Notes: generated by a model from the letters alone, not told the origin. A stretch of DNA of 64,000 bases from Halicephalobus mephisto (GCA_009193035.1 SWDT01000001.1:1178001-1242000); one strand, 5' to 3'; numbered from the stretch's first letter, positions 22,124-33,675 are shown. Program-made: numbers and translations.

Positions 22124-23959
22124 ATGTCGATCTTAGGCTCGACAGGTTTGTTTTCTCTTATCTGTTTTTGGGATTGTTTTTGATGATATTTGAAATAATC
22201 TGCAATTTCTAGAAACGATGAGCCCCCCACCGCTTTTGACGGATTACTACCAGCTGACCATGTGCTATGGATACTGGAAGGCAGGGATCCACGAAGAACC
22301 GGCTTGCTTCGAACTGTTCTTTAGAAAGAATCCCTTCAATGGGGAGTTTACTGTTTTTGCTGGTCTTGAAGATTGTCTTCAATTTGTCCAAAATTTCAAA
22401 TTTTCCGAAACAGGTTTGGTTGATTGATGGAATCCTTTTTTGACGTCTCGATCTTTTAGATTTGGAATTTCTGAAAAATACATTCCCCGACACTACAGAA
22501 CCGAGCTTTTTTGAGTATTTAGCCGGATTAACCTGCAACAATCTCAAGATTTATGCGGTTCCGGAAGGGACTGTGGTCTTCCCGAAAGTCCCGTTGATCG
22601 CCGTCGAAGGCCCTCTGGCTGTGTGTCAATTACTGGAGACTACTTTTTTGAATTTAGTTAATTACGCCAGTCTTGTAGCCACGAATGCTGCTAGATTTAG
22701 ACAAGTTGCTGGGAAGAAGGTAGAATTACTGGAATTTGGACTTAGAAGAGCTCAAGGTCCCAATGGAGGTCTCACTGCTTCGAAGTATTGCTACATCGGA
22801 GGGTTCGATGCCACTTCTAATATTCTTGCTGGGAAACTTTTTGGGATTCCTGTGAAAGGAACACAAGCCCATTCCTTTATCTGCTCTTTTAGCTCGGCTT
22901 CTGATATCAAGGTCCGTGATTTGGTCTCCAAGAAAAGCGGTGAAATCGTCAATGTTTTTGAACTTTCAAAAGAGAAGTTGAAAGAGCTCGTTTCTGCTGT
23001 AAGATTGTTTGAATTAGTTTGAGAAAATGTTTTTGTTTTTCAGCTGGACTGGGGAATCACTTTGCCTGAAATTTCCGAAGGTGAATTGGCTGCCTTCTGT
23101 GCTTATGCTATCGCTTTCCCGAATTCGTTTTTGGCTCTAATTGACACTTATGACGTCCTCAGAAGCGGAGTTATCAACTTTTGTGCCGTTGCCCTGGTTC
23201 TCCATGACCTTGGGTACAGAGCTGTCGGGGTCCGAATCGATAGTGGAGACCTCAGTTATCTTTCCAAAGAAATTAGAGAGATATTCAAGCGAGTTGGTGA
23301 GCAATTTGGCCTTGAATGGTTCGGTTCCTTGAGTATTGTGGCTTCAAATGACATTAATGAAGAAACTATCATGTCATTAAACGAACAAGAACATGAAATT
23401 AATGCCTTCGGGGTTGGAACCCATTTAGTTACCTGCCAGAAACAACCTGCCCTTGGGTGTGTGTACAAATTAGTGGCTATATCCGGTCAACCAAAGATCA
23501 AACTGAGCCAGGAAGTCGTCAAGATCACTATCCCTGGAAGGAAGAAGTGCTTCAGATTGTTCAGCAAAGATGGAAGAAGCTTGTTAGATTTACTGACTTT
23601 AGAAGAGGAGTCTGATCCGGAGCCGAATCGGCAGATTCTCTGTAGACATCCTTTTGAGGTAGGTGGTATTTTGTTTATTTAATTATTGTTGTTTTTTTCA
23701 GGAGAGCAGAAGAGCGTTTGCTTGTCCGGTCAGAGTGGAACCCCTCCATCAGCTCTTCTGGGATCATGGGGTTATGACTCAGAAACTACCCACTCTCCTT
23801 GAGATGAAACAAAGAGTTCAGAAATCCCTCGGAGAACTCAGACAAGATCATCGACGATCTTTGAACCCAACTCCTTACAAGGTATCTGTGACTGAGAAGT
23901 TGTATCAATTCCTTCATGCCATTTGGCTCCAGAATGCCCCAATTGGCCAGCTCGATTAG
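22124..23959 (+). CDS. nprt-1: Nicotinate phosphoribosyltransferase (NAPRT)
   Basis: Five exons (22124-22145, 22213-22413, 22460-22998, 23044-23658, 23702-23959) encode 544 residues, the normal length. The enzyme converts nicotinic acid and PRPP to nicotinate mononucleotide, the entry step of the Preiss-Handler route to NAD, in the cytosol. Motifs seen are the N-terminal [15 protein letters not shown] block, [16 protein letters not shown] with the conserved substrate-contacting region, GTQAHSF with the catalytic His, [14 protein letters not shown] and [10 protein letters not shown]. The first exon is only 22 nt, MSILGST plus one base, and its GTTTGT donor joins cleanly to exon 2. It lies 326 bp upstream of ATIC in the same direction; both enzymes belong to nucleotide metabolism, but I see no firm trans-splice signal for an operon. 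Confidence 0.92.
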
Positions 23960-24285
23960 AATTTTCGTAATCAAACCAAATAAGTTTTTACCATTCCTCT
24001 TTGATATAGAAAATAACATGTTTGTTGATAAAAATAAATTTTTCCATTTGAATCGAGATCAGGAAATCAAAAACAGATTGTATCTATGTCGGACAAAGTG
24101 CAAGGAGTTTTTTCTTTTGTCAACGACATGTCAAGGAAAGTCCTAGTTCTCAGATAAACGAACCCTTAATGGTCAATCATCTCGTGAAGGGCTTGATAGC
24201 TATCGATCACGAAAGGCGGGATCAAAATCATCAAGTTGTTTATTATTATTGAAAATTAATTTTTGGGTTTTTTTAAAATAACAAT
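23960..24285. other. Intergenic spacer between NAPRT and ATIC
   Basis: Holds the NAPRT 3' UTR (AATAAA near 24032) and the ATIC 5' region. A frame starting ATGTCGGACAAAGTGCAAGG at 24086 was considered as an ATIC first exon but does not connect in phase. Confidence 0.4.
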
Positions 24286-27200
24286 ATGCAGAAAAATCTC
24301 GGTAAAAATTTTATTTTATTTTAAAATTTAATTTAAAATATTTTTTTTAGCTATTTTGTCTGTTTCGGATAAAACAGGACTTGTGGAATTGGCTAGGACT
24401 CTTGAAGCTGTCAATTTGGATCTTGTTGCTTCTGGAGGAACGGCTAAAATTCTTCGAGAACATGGGCTTTCTGTCAGGGATGTATCGGAGATTACGCGTT
24501 TTTCGGAAATGCTCGGGGGCCGGGTTAAGACCCTCCATCCTGCGGTCCATGCCGGGATCCTGGCCAGAGACGACAATCCTAATGACAAGAAAGACATGGA
24601 AGTAGGTTTTTTGAATGTCTGTCTTGCCAAAAAAAAAACTAAAAACAAATGTAATTTCATAGGACAGAGAGCAATTTTGGCACTTTTACTCTTACAGATT
24701 TGAATAATGTGGTCCGTCAAAATTACATTAACTCTGAAATTTTTTTTTTGGAAAAAATTTAATTTCCTTTTGGAAACTATGTCGTTTTTTGTTTCAGAAT
24801 AACGGTTTCGCTTTTGTTTCTGTGGTAGTTTGCAATCTGTATCCCTTCTCCCAGACGATCCAGAAGCCCGGTTGCGACGTCCCCACGGCGGTGGAGCAGA
24901 TCGACATCGGCGGAGTCACACTTCTCAGAGCAGCTGCGAAGAACCACGCCAGAGTCACTGTTGTTTGTGACCCTGCAGATTACGAAAAGATAATCAAAGA
25001 GGTCAGTTTTCTCAAGTCATACATCAAGTAGCGTTCTGTTGCTTCTTTATCTCAGAAGTACGTCAGTGAGAAAAGCAAAAACGAAAACTCACTGAAAATC
25101 CTTCACCATTGCCTGGGGAATTGGGTTTGGTTCCGTACAATCCGAACATTTTTGATGTTTTTTATTATTTTTTTATTGATTGCGTTATCGTGAATTCTCG
25201 TCTTCAGAATTCAATTAACGAAGTGCTTTTCGAAAATAAATTAGTCCTACAGTAGACGTATTTTTGATAGTGATAGAAAATGAAAAAAATCATTTTCGGT
25301 TTTTTTGGGCTTGATTTAAGAATTTTCGGAATGAATGGGCTTCCCGTGGTCGTCAGGGATTTCGTCACGAGAGTCCATTCCTGTTCCGTGACGTATCTGA
25401 ACAATGGGATTTTTCATTTTTACCGTAATTTGTCATGTTTTAAATCACTTTCGAAATGGAATTTTATTAATTTTAATTTCGAATTTTACAAACATAAATA
25501 GTTTTCTGGTGATCGAAAAAGTCAAAAATAATAATTTTTAATAATTATGAAACTTCCAGCTCGGAGATAAAAATGGCCAAGTGTCCTTAGAAACTCGTCG
25601 ACTTCTTGCCCTCAAGGTTTGTTTAATTTTTAAATTTACTCCAAATTTTCGTTGTGTTCGTTCCTCGTGACATTTATGGGACAGTTTTATCTCCAGAAAA
25701 GATCATTAATTTTATTTTTTTTTGTTGCTTTTTTCTAGAAGTTCTTAGTGAATTTCCGATTTCAAAAAAAAAAAACAAACTTGGTTTTTCCAGGGGAGAT
25801 TTTTTAAATGTTTCATTTTTCGGGGACAGAAAAAGTATAAACAGACACTTGGAAATTTGGCCGAATCGAACCAATTAGGTTTCACATTTAAAAAAGCCAC
25901 AAAACCCATCCGATGACGGACGCCGGAGGGTGCTCCAGTCGACGTCCCCACCGAAAGCCATTTAAACGGAAACTTCGATGACTAGGTTTTGATTTGGTGG
26001 AACAGAATTTAAATTGAGGATTTTTCTATCTAAAAAAACCTCAAAATCAAACAGCTGTTATTTCCTTTTCTGGCCTAAGGATATTATTTTCGATATTGTT
26101 GACACCCGTCTCGAGCAATTTTTAGTTCCTTTGAGTTATGCGTTTCACTTTTTGAATTCCCACTTGTTTCCATCATTTTTTGAAGGAAGAGGGAACATTG
26201 AAATGCGTTTGACAAAAATCACTCAGGAACATTTATTCACGCTTATTTGAGTAGCCGCCATTTCCCGCGGTTGAGAGGAAAAGTTTTATGAATTTTGCCG
26301 CTTGACTTGGGTGGACGGCCGGAATTTAAACGGAAGTTGGATTTCATTCCGTCTGAATATTCTTTGGATTATTTTATAATCATTAAATCTCTGGTAAAAT
26401 GTCTCGGATTTCGTCTATGGCGAGATTCCGTCAGAATGGAACTATCGACGATGAGAACGGCAGAAGGAGATCCAGATCCAGTAGTCGTCTTCTGGACACG
26501 CTCACTAGACGGTCTAACTTCTTCACTCGGCTCGTAACGTTTAGTGTTGGTTTTTGCTCTTCACCTTTGGTGGTTTGATCTCACTTTTCACGTTTTTTAT
26601 TTTTTATATATGAACGTCGACGAAATTTCAGGCTTTCGAACACACCACTTCCTACGACGAATCCATCAGCGGCTTCATGCGACGACAGTTCGGCGGATCG
26701 ACCACGAATGGTCGTCGTCAAATCTCCCTTAGATATGGAACTAATCCTCATCAGAGCAACGATGCCGAGCTTTACTCCCTCCAGGCGGACATGCCCATCC
26801 AAGGCGAGTGTTAATTTTTACTTTTCACGATGATCCAAGTCTTTCCTAGACAAATGAGAGCATTGCTGGTTTTATTTCAATGACGCAAATTGAATTGACA
26901 AAATGTAGCTTCAAAGTTTCCCTGTGGCACTATTGGGAAATAAAAACCAAAAACAAGGAAACATGATTTACAAAGTTTGTTTCAGTGCTGAATGGAGCTC
27001 CCGGGTACATCAATATTCTCGACGGGTTGAATGCTTGGCAACTGGTCAGTGAACTCGCTGAAGCCACCGGATTGCCCTCGGCAGCGTCCTTCAAACACGT
27101 CTCTCCCGCCGGAGCTGCCGTCGGCGTTCCGTTGAACGATTCTGAAGCCCAAGCTTGTTTCGTCAACGACCTGCCGTTGGACACCAAGAAACCTTCACTG

Positions 27201-30200
27201 GCCGCTGCTTACGCCAGAGCTAGAGGTAATTTTGATCGAAATTTATCCATTATATATTTTCCTTCGTTATACTTCTTCTACTGTATTTCCGTTACATTCA
27301 GTTTCATTTACTTATAGAGCAGATGTGGGCACTAAAAACCACAAAATTTAAAAAACGACTAAATGAAATCCTCGGTATGTCAGGAGTGCTAACACCGTTC
27401 CCACTTTGCTTTCGTTCGTGCATTTGCTTTTCGTAAAAAATTACATTTGAATCCGAAATTTGAAATAAGTTATGTATCATCTTGAAGTTTTTGAATACAC
27501 ATCCAGAATCTACTTTTGTTTAAAAAATAAAAATAATTAAAAAAAACGAATTTTTAAATACAAATTTAATATTTTTTATAATTAAATATATTTTTAAAAA
27601 CAAACTAAAAATTTTCAATTATTTGAAGCTTAAATTTTTTGAAATTACTTTCTCAGAAATTACATTTAATAATAAAGTACTGTAGATTCAAAATCCAGCA
27701 CTACAAAATTTCAAGATGATACATATTTTGTTCCAAAATTCGATATAAATGTAATTTTTTGTTTTATAAGTCGTAATTTTGTTGTTTTGTTAATTTTTAA
27801 ATTTTTTTAGTTTTTTTTTATTTTATAAATTTTTGTTATTTTTTGTTTTTTATTATTTTTTGTTATTTTTAATTTGTTATTTTTTGTTTTTTGTTATTTT
27901 AATTTTTATTCATTGTTTAATCTGAGGAGTTACAGGAGCCGATCGGATGTCGTCGTTTGGGGACTTTATTGCTCTGTCTGACCGTTGTGATGAATTAACC
28001 GCCAAGATTATTAGTAGAGAAGTTTCCGATGGCGTCATTGCTCCAGATTATGATGAAATGGCATTGTCTATTTTGGCGAAAAAGAAAAATGGAAATTATA
28101 CAATTTTAAAGGTTGTTAAAATTTTTTGATTTAAAAAAAATTAATTTTTAGATTGATCCAAAATATCTTCCTGTTGAAGACGAGGTGAGAACCGTGTTCG
28201 GACTGAAATTGAAACAAAAAAGAAATAACGCTTTAATCACGGAGAAAACTTTTGAAAACATTGTTTCAAAAAACAAAGACGTATGATTTTCGATTAATTA
28301 ATTATTTCGAAATTTTAAATTCAGCTTCCGAAGACCGCTGTTACTGATTTGCTTGTGGCTACAATTGCTGTCAAGTTCACCCAGTCCAACAGTGTCTGTT
28401 TCGCCCACCGGGGCCAGGTGATCGGGATGGGGGCCGGTCAGCAGTCCAGAATCCACTGTACTCGTTTAGCTGGAGAAAAAGCTGCTAATTGGTGAGAAAT
28501 TTTATTTAAAAACTTCTTAGCAGTTATTACAGTAACTTTTAACGCTTTCCCAGTACTTGAGAGTCAAGCCAGTTCTGCATCCATTTGCTCCTCCGTCGTG
28601 GATTCTTGCAATAGTTTCGCAATCACTTTTACCGTAACATTTAAGTCTGAAACGACTAGCGATTGTTTTAATGCATTTGGAAGCGCATTCGTAGTCCTCG
28701 GAACAACGAATCCAGGCGTCTTCGGATTCTTCCCCGATTTCACGACCGGGCTCATAACATTGCTGCAAAATACTGTATGAAAAATGAAGTTTAGTAAAGG
28801 TCATACTTTGAATTGCCAAATATTCATGCGAAAGAATCCGCAACCAAGCCGACCGAAGTCGTCTCGAGCACAGCCCTTCTGGACACATTCGCTGTCGGCA
28901 AGACACATAGCCTTCATGCAGTCACTATCGAACTCGACTAAATGATGTCATGTTTTAAGTTTTATTTTTAAAAACTTACTATTGTCGAAATGGAGGGAAT
29001 GAGAGGATACTTTGTATGTCAAAGTAATCGTGATCAAGAAAATCTCCGCAAATTGCATCCTTGGATCGGAAGTTGTCCAAATAGGAACCAAATTAGAACA
29101 TTAATCGATTAACTTGTGTAATCTAGTTGAGCCAATACACGGGGAATTTGGAGGATTCTAATGACCATTGAACAAGAAACAAATCTCGTTTGTTTTCCTC
29201 AGGGATTGAGATAACAGATATCTCCTGAAATTTTGGGAATATTATATTACGATTTGAAATATTATGAAATTTAGATTAAAAAAGGAAAATGAAGACTAGG
29301 TCAACAGAATCAAGCCTTAGGCAATGTAATTTTAAGGATATAGTTTGTTTCTTCGAGAACACCAAATGACGTAGTTTTACTGGACTGACATAAGCACATA
29401 AGCCGTTAGGGATGAAGAATGCAGCTTGCTTTTTGTAAACGCCAATTTTGGCTAGGTCACATGTAAATCCCAAAGTCAGTTTTAACAATAGCAACCGTTC
29501 GGGATTTACGTCACGCTTATACTCTACCGGAGAATTCTAAAACTGTCAAAAAAGGCCTAAATTATCACGAATGTTAATAATCATAAAATTGAATTCCAAC
29601 GTTGACGGACAGACAAGTATTATTTTTGGTCGTTATTGATAAGAAAAATATTTAGTAGACCACGTTGAGAGATGGGCTTGATTAATTGCAGAAAAAACGA
29701 AAAATAAAGAAATATATATTTCACTGACCGCCTGTTGACCGATGATGAAATTGTGTTTTGAAAATAGCGACAAACGTCAAGTTTTCGTCGTTCTATGGCA
29801 ATTCCTGCCCTTTGGAAATAAATTTAACGCAACAAAAAACATGAAAAATTGCTGACGAAAAAGATTAAAAATAGTATTTTAAAGATAAAAATAAATTTTT
29901 ACAGTTATTCTGATTTTAGGTGGCTTCGTCAACATGACCGTGTACTGAATTTACCTTGGAGAGCTAATATTAAAAGATCCGAAAAATCCAACACGATCGA
30001 TGTTCTTGTTTCTGGAGTTCTGGGAAATGAGATTTCTTCGGAACAATGGGCTCAGAACTTCACTGAATCTGTGGAACCGTTCACGGCAGAGGAAAGAAGA
30101 GATTGGCTGGCTACAATGGCGGATATCTCGCTCTCCTCGGACGCCTTCTTCCCTTTCCGTGACAACATCGATTGCGCCAAACAGGTTTGAATTAATCAAT

Positions 30201-30347
30201 AATGATATTTTTATGGTTGTTCTTCAGTTTGGCGTTAAGTACGTCGTTAGTCCAGGCGGATCGACTCGGGACGACGAGATAATCGAGGCTTGTGATGAGT
30301 ACGGTATGGTCCTGGTTCATTCAGGACTCCGACTTTTCCATCATTAA
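24286..30347 (+). CDS. atic-1: Bifunctional AICAR transformylase / IMP cyclohydrolase (ATIC, PurH)
   Basis: Eleven exons (24286-24301, 24351-24601, 24798-25001, 25560-25616, 26632-26803, 26986-27225, 27936-28111, 28152-28280, 28325-28491, 29920-30184, 30228-30347) encode 598 residues, matching human ATIC (592). It performs the last two steps of IMP synthesis: formylation of AICAR with 10-formyl-THF, then ring closure. The N-terminal cyclohydrolase domain shows [43 protein letters not shown] and [20 protein letters not shown]. The transformylase domain shows [29 protein letters not shown], the catalytic [27 protein letters not shown]-type [24 protein letters not shown] and [13 protein letters not shown]. 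Intron 5 uses a GC-AG pair (AAG|GCGAGT). Introns 4, 6 and 9 are long; intron 9 holds a lysozyme gene on the other strand. The 5-codon first exon (MQKNL) is the least certain part. Confidence 0.93.
26399..26578 (+). CDS. Arg/Ser-rich ORF or alternative first exon inside ATIC intron 4
   Basis: A 59-codon frame starts at an ATG with good context (TAAAATGTCTCGG) and begins [20 protein letters not shown], followed by an Arg/Ser-rich stretch ([20 protein letters not shown]). After ...FFTRL (last base 26533) comes GTAACG, a possible donor in phase 0, the same phase as ATIC exon 5. It may therefore be an alternative first exon giving an N-terminally truncated ATIC, or a separate tiny gene ending at the TGA at 26576. 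Base composition is GC-richer than the surrounding intron. No homology is recognised. Confidence 0.35.
   Translation: MSRISSMARFRQNGTIDDENGRRRSRSSSRLLDTLTRRSNFFTRLVTFSVGFCSSPLVV
27430..27770. repeat. Foldback (MITE-like) element in ATIC intron 6
   Basis: Two arms of about 65 bp are inverted copies of each other: near 27430-27495 (AAAAAATTACATTTGAATCC ... TGTATCATCTTGAAGTTTTT) and 27708-27770 (TTTCAAGATGATACATATTT ... AATGTAATTTTTTG). The loop is AT-rich. The next ~140 bases, to 27920, are low-complexity T/A-rich DNA. Confidence 0.65.
28517..29058 (-). CDS. Invertebrate-type (destabilase) lysozyme-like protein, nested in ATIC intron 9
   Basis: Three exons (29058-28980, 28937-28807, 28762-28517) encode 151 residues and lie wholly inside ATIC intron 9 on the opposite strand. 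A short N-terminal signal-like segment ([19 protein letters not shown]) precedes an i-type lysozyme domain: [76 protein letters not shown] and LKYWESVK. Cys spacing is that of the family. In characterised members the catalytic acid is a Glu in an ExxC context after the second Cys pair; here that position is Asp (ADSEC). The partner Asp after GC(x)2 is present. Activity is therefore uncertain. i-type lysozymes are secreted and cleave peptidoglycan in digestion or defence. Confidence 0.82.
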
Positions 30348-31036
30348 TTGAATCAATTTTGAGTGAGAAATTAGTTGTTCGAGGTTTAGCATCATATGAC
30401 ATTTCAATTTTATTTTTAAAAACAGCATTTGTTTATCAAATTTGAATAAAGACCTGATTTCGTTGGATTAAGAAAGACAATCGTCCCGAGACACTGTCGA
30501 AATTTTCCGTTTCGATTTCTCCAAAAACTTTGGTGAAAACAATAATTCGAAAGCAGTTCCTATCGTCGTAAAAACTCAGCAACAGCAGCGGGGCTCGTTT
30601 TATCCTTCAAACCTAATACTTTCATTTCCATAAAAATTTTAAAAAATTAATTAAAATGTCCAGAAAAGTAAAAAAGTATTCGTTTTAAATTTGGAAAAAA
30701 ATTAAAAATGTTTCTTGTCAAATTGATAAAAGACAAGAATTAAATAATTTTAAACAATTTTATGAGTATTTAAGGCATCGTGAGAGAGTGGGTCCCAGCA
30801 CGAAAGTCCCTGAGAAATACAGTAATTACTTCGTGTTGTGTTTTTTTAGAATTTTCATATGATGGAGAACTTTTGATATATAATAAATAGTTTTGATGTT
30901 CTGCATACTAGTTTTAGTGCTACAGCACAAATAAAAATTTATTTTTTATTAAATCCGAAAAAACAAAATACGCCAGTGGAATCTGTAACTAGATCACTTT
31001 GATAATCAGGAGCGAAAGATTATTTTTCGTAAATGT
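30348..31036. other. AT-rich intergenic region downstream of ATIC
   Basis: ATIC 3' UTR (AATAAA at about 30446) followed by AT-rich sequence. No gene or RNA recognised. Confidence 0.4.
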
Positions 31037-31210
31037 TAGGACAGAAACCGAACTAAAAAGAAAATCTGGAATGATAGCCTGAAAATCAGGAAAATGGAAT
31101 ACTGTAGAGCGTGGGTGGGACTCTCGTTGTCCTGTGTGGAAATGACGCAATAATTGTGTCTTATTAATTTAGTAAAAATTATTACAATATTTCTGTTTTT
31201 TTATCTTAAC
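31037..31210 (+). repeat. MITE-like element, family A
   Basis: Begins TGTTAGGACAGAAACCG and ends TTTCTGTTTTTTTATCTTAACA, forming terminal inverted repeats. It shares GATAGCCTGAAAATCAGG and TACTGTAGAGCGTGGGTGGG with the other copies. Non-coding. Confidence 0.78.
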
Positions 31211-31326
31211 AATAAGCCAGTTGTTCACTTTCACGAAACGCTAAAGTGATTCAGATCAGTTGTTATTTTTAATGCACTAATCAGCGAGAGTTGTTTTACA
31301 AAACTTTACAAAGTAGTAACTTACAG

Positions 31327-31662
31327 CCGGAAACTCCCCTGGATTTAGGAATAAAAATATTGAAAAAAAACTTTTTCAAAAAGGATAGTTTACTGATAAG
31401 TTCCATGGACTTCATAAATCTGTCAACCCGGTTATTTTCGGACTTGACCGATATATGTCAAAATTCGTCCCAATTTTAATTGTTTTTTGTAGTTTAGTTT
31501 TTGTTTGAAAAAGACCCAAAGGCGTTGATTCTCCTGTTGCGAAGTGTGTCTAAGCTGTCCAATAACTCGGAGCAGCTCCTTGGACAAAAAGCTCGCATGT
31601 CTTTTATGGTGCCTTCATTCGAAACGTCCTTCACTCCTACTATTGAGCCGAGCTGTGTGTAG
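31327..31662 (+). pseudogene. Relic of a small coding gene (two exon-like pieces out of phase)
   Basis: Piece 1 follows an acceptor (AACTTACAG) and reads from PETPLDLGIKILKKNFF to a stop at 31477. Piece 2 follows GTTTAG at 31497 and reads FLFEKDPKALILLLRS...SNNSEQLLGQKARMSF, ending at TAG 31660-31662. Both read like a helical secreted protein, but no donor between them keeps frame with piece 2, and no start codon or signal peptide is found upstream, where a MITE has inserted. I interpret it as a degraded gene; a missed upstream exon or an unusual splice is the alternative. Confidence 0.35.
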
Positions 31663-31780
31663 CAATACGATATTTCCTAACGCGAATCTTGTTTCGTCAT
31701 GTACTGGACCAGAATGCTTGTAGCCGAGTTCACTTCATGTTGATTTATTGTTATTTTTTATTTTTTTCGTAGTTTTCTGA

Positions 31781-32913
31781 ATGATGACAACGATAGAAGT
31801 CCTGCAGAAACCAGAGTGCCATTTCCTCCAGTGCCGAACCAAGTTCCATCCGAGAATCCTGCCAGTTATATGTCTGGAGGAGATATTTAAGCTCCTGGAT
31901 CCGAAAGATTTGTTTTCATGTATGTTAGTGTGTCGACAATGGTATTCAGTAATCAATAGCAAAGTTTGTTTTGTTCGAAAATGTTTGTTTTTATTTATCG
32001 ATTTTAGGGAAATCATGTTTGGCAACAGCTGATTCCGAGAATACTGCCCAAGGCTGCTCTGGAAGATGCCAATCTGCTGCTGAAGTTCCCGGATAGGATG
32101 AAATTGATCAGGTCCTTTATGTTTGCTTGGAATCCTCACGACATCAGCAAGTAAGTGCTTCAAGAAATGTGATGAAATCGATCTTGGTAGTCAATTTCGG
32201 GATTATTATGTTGATTTCATATATCATCGATTTTCCAGATAATCATGGTTGTAGGAAAAACTCTGAAAATATCGAAATATAAGCTTCGTTATTGTTTTCA
32301 ATGACTTTTTGAGAAATTAGATCTTCGGTGCATGTTTTCAAGGATGTTTATAGAATCTCTTTCAGTACGATGTACGTGAAACCTGACGGCTTCACGGTCT
32401 ATAGGAAACCGATAGCTCAGTGTACGGACGCCGTTCGGGGGAAACGAGGAGTAACTCAGGGCGTCCATGCTTTCGAGTTCGTCTGGCACTCACCGTTCGG
32501 AACCGCGGCCGTCGTCGGCTTCTCCACGGCCCATGAGAGACTACATTGCCAAGGGTATGAGAGCTTGCTTGGTCATACGGATCAGAGTTGGGGATGGAAT
32601 CTTGTGGACAAAGAACTTTTGCATAAAAATATCGCTCGACCTTATCCCGCTAACAATTCTCACAACACTTGTGTAAGTTGTTTTCAATCAAGTATATTTT
32701 TCAATTCTCGTTCAGTTCCTCCAGAAGCAAGACGTCCGAATAACGTTGATATTGGATTGCGACAGGAAAATGGCAGGATTCGAGCACGAAGACGAGTTCC
32801 TCGGCATAGCCTTCAAGGACCTTCCTTCGGTCCCTCTGTATCCAACCATAGCTGCTGTCTACGGCCATTCCGAAATCTCTATGTACTACATGGGTCCAGC
32901 CGAGCTCGGCTGA
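31781..32913 (+). CDS. fsn-1: F-box/SPRY-domain protein FSN-1 (FBXO45 orthologue)
   Basis: Four exons (31781-31963, 32008-32150, 32366-32672, 32716-32913) encode 276 residues. The F-box occupies about residues 24-66 (LPVICLEEIFKLLDPKDLF, LVCRQW). The SPRY domain fills the C-terminal half: MYVKPDGFTVYRKPIAQCTD, GVHAFEFVWHSPFGTAAVVG, SWGWNLVDKELLH, ITLILDCDRKMAGFE, EFLGIAFKDLP and TIAAVYGHSEISMYYMG. This F-box+SPRY order with DQSWGWNLV and the xxILDCD strand is specific to FBXO45/FSN-1, which binds the RPM-1/PHR ubiquitin ligase with Skp1 and controls synapse growth through substrates such as the DLK kinase. A CGTAG acceptor just before the ATG (31771-31772) could be a trans-splice site. Confidence 0.9.
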
Positions 32914-33491
32914 ACTTCGCAATGTTGTATCTTCCCAATTATGCCATTCCAAAACACTTCACTTTCCATCGATATATAAAATTTTTACAGAGGATCTAAT
33001 TTATTCTGGAACTGTTTTCTATAATAATGTGGAAGTAACATCCACAACCTCATTAAGGGTTTTTATAAAATACAACACGACTAAATCACGTTCCATCAGA
33101 AATAAAAACGAAAAAATTAACCGATTACTGAGTTCTCAAAATATGAATTCAGAAATGAGTATTTGAAGAAATTGAACATCTCAAGAAAAATATCATTTAA
33201 AAAATCAACGCTGATCAGACTCAATCCGACAGAATTACGGTGTTTCAAACTTTAAAATCTAGAATTCTGAAGACGAATCTCTCATTCTGACTCCAGATTC
33301 AGAGCCTACAAATATGGTCACTTCGTGTTAAATGTTTTTGCAAAAATTGAATCATTGTTTACTTTTCCAGAGCTCCATATAAAATATAAAAGTTACCTAA
33401 AATAGTTTTTAATCAAAATTTTAAAATTTGAATTACCGAAATTTGCTTATCTCAATTTGATGCAATTTTTTTGAATTTGTTTTTTATATTT

Positions 33492-33675
33492 GTTGGGACA
33501 GAAACTGGAGTAAAAAAAAAGGACCTGAAACGACAGCCTGAAAATCAGGGAATGTGGGATACTGTAGGGCGTGAGTCAGCTTCTCGATTGTCCTTTGTCA
33601 TAGTGAGATATATAGTTGTTGTCTGTGCCTTATTGTCGAATAAAGATTAATAATATTCTTCCTGTTTCTGTCCAA
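33492..33675 (+). repeat. MITE-like element, family A
   Basis: Begins TGTTGGGACAGAAACTGG and ends TTCCTGTTTCTGTCCAATA, inverted at the termini. It carries the family core (CAGCCTGAAAATCAGGGAAT, GGGATACTGTAGGGCGTGAG). It lies in the repeat island between fsn-1 and the NTE gene. Confidence 0.78.

Noticed and set aside
24086..24147. ATG frame MSDKVQGVFSFVND as first exon of ATIC
   Set aside because: No donor gives the one-base overhang that exon 2 needs; the 5-codon exon at 24286 does.
25654..25951. Open frames on both strands in ATIC intron 4 upstream of the Arg/Ser ORF
   Set aside because: Mutually overlapping, Phe/Lys-rich frames typical of AT-rich intron DNA.
27780..27925. T/A-rich run in ATIC intron 6 considered as a structured repeat
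   Set aside because: Simple low-complexity DNA without a stable unit.
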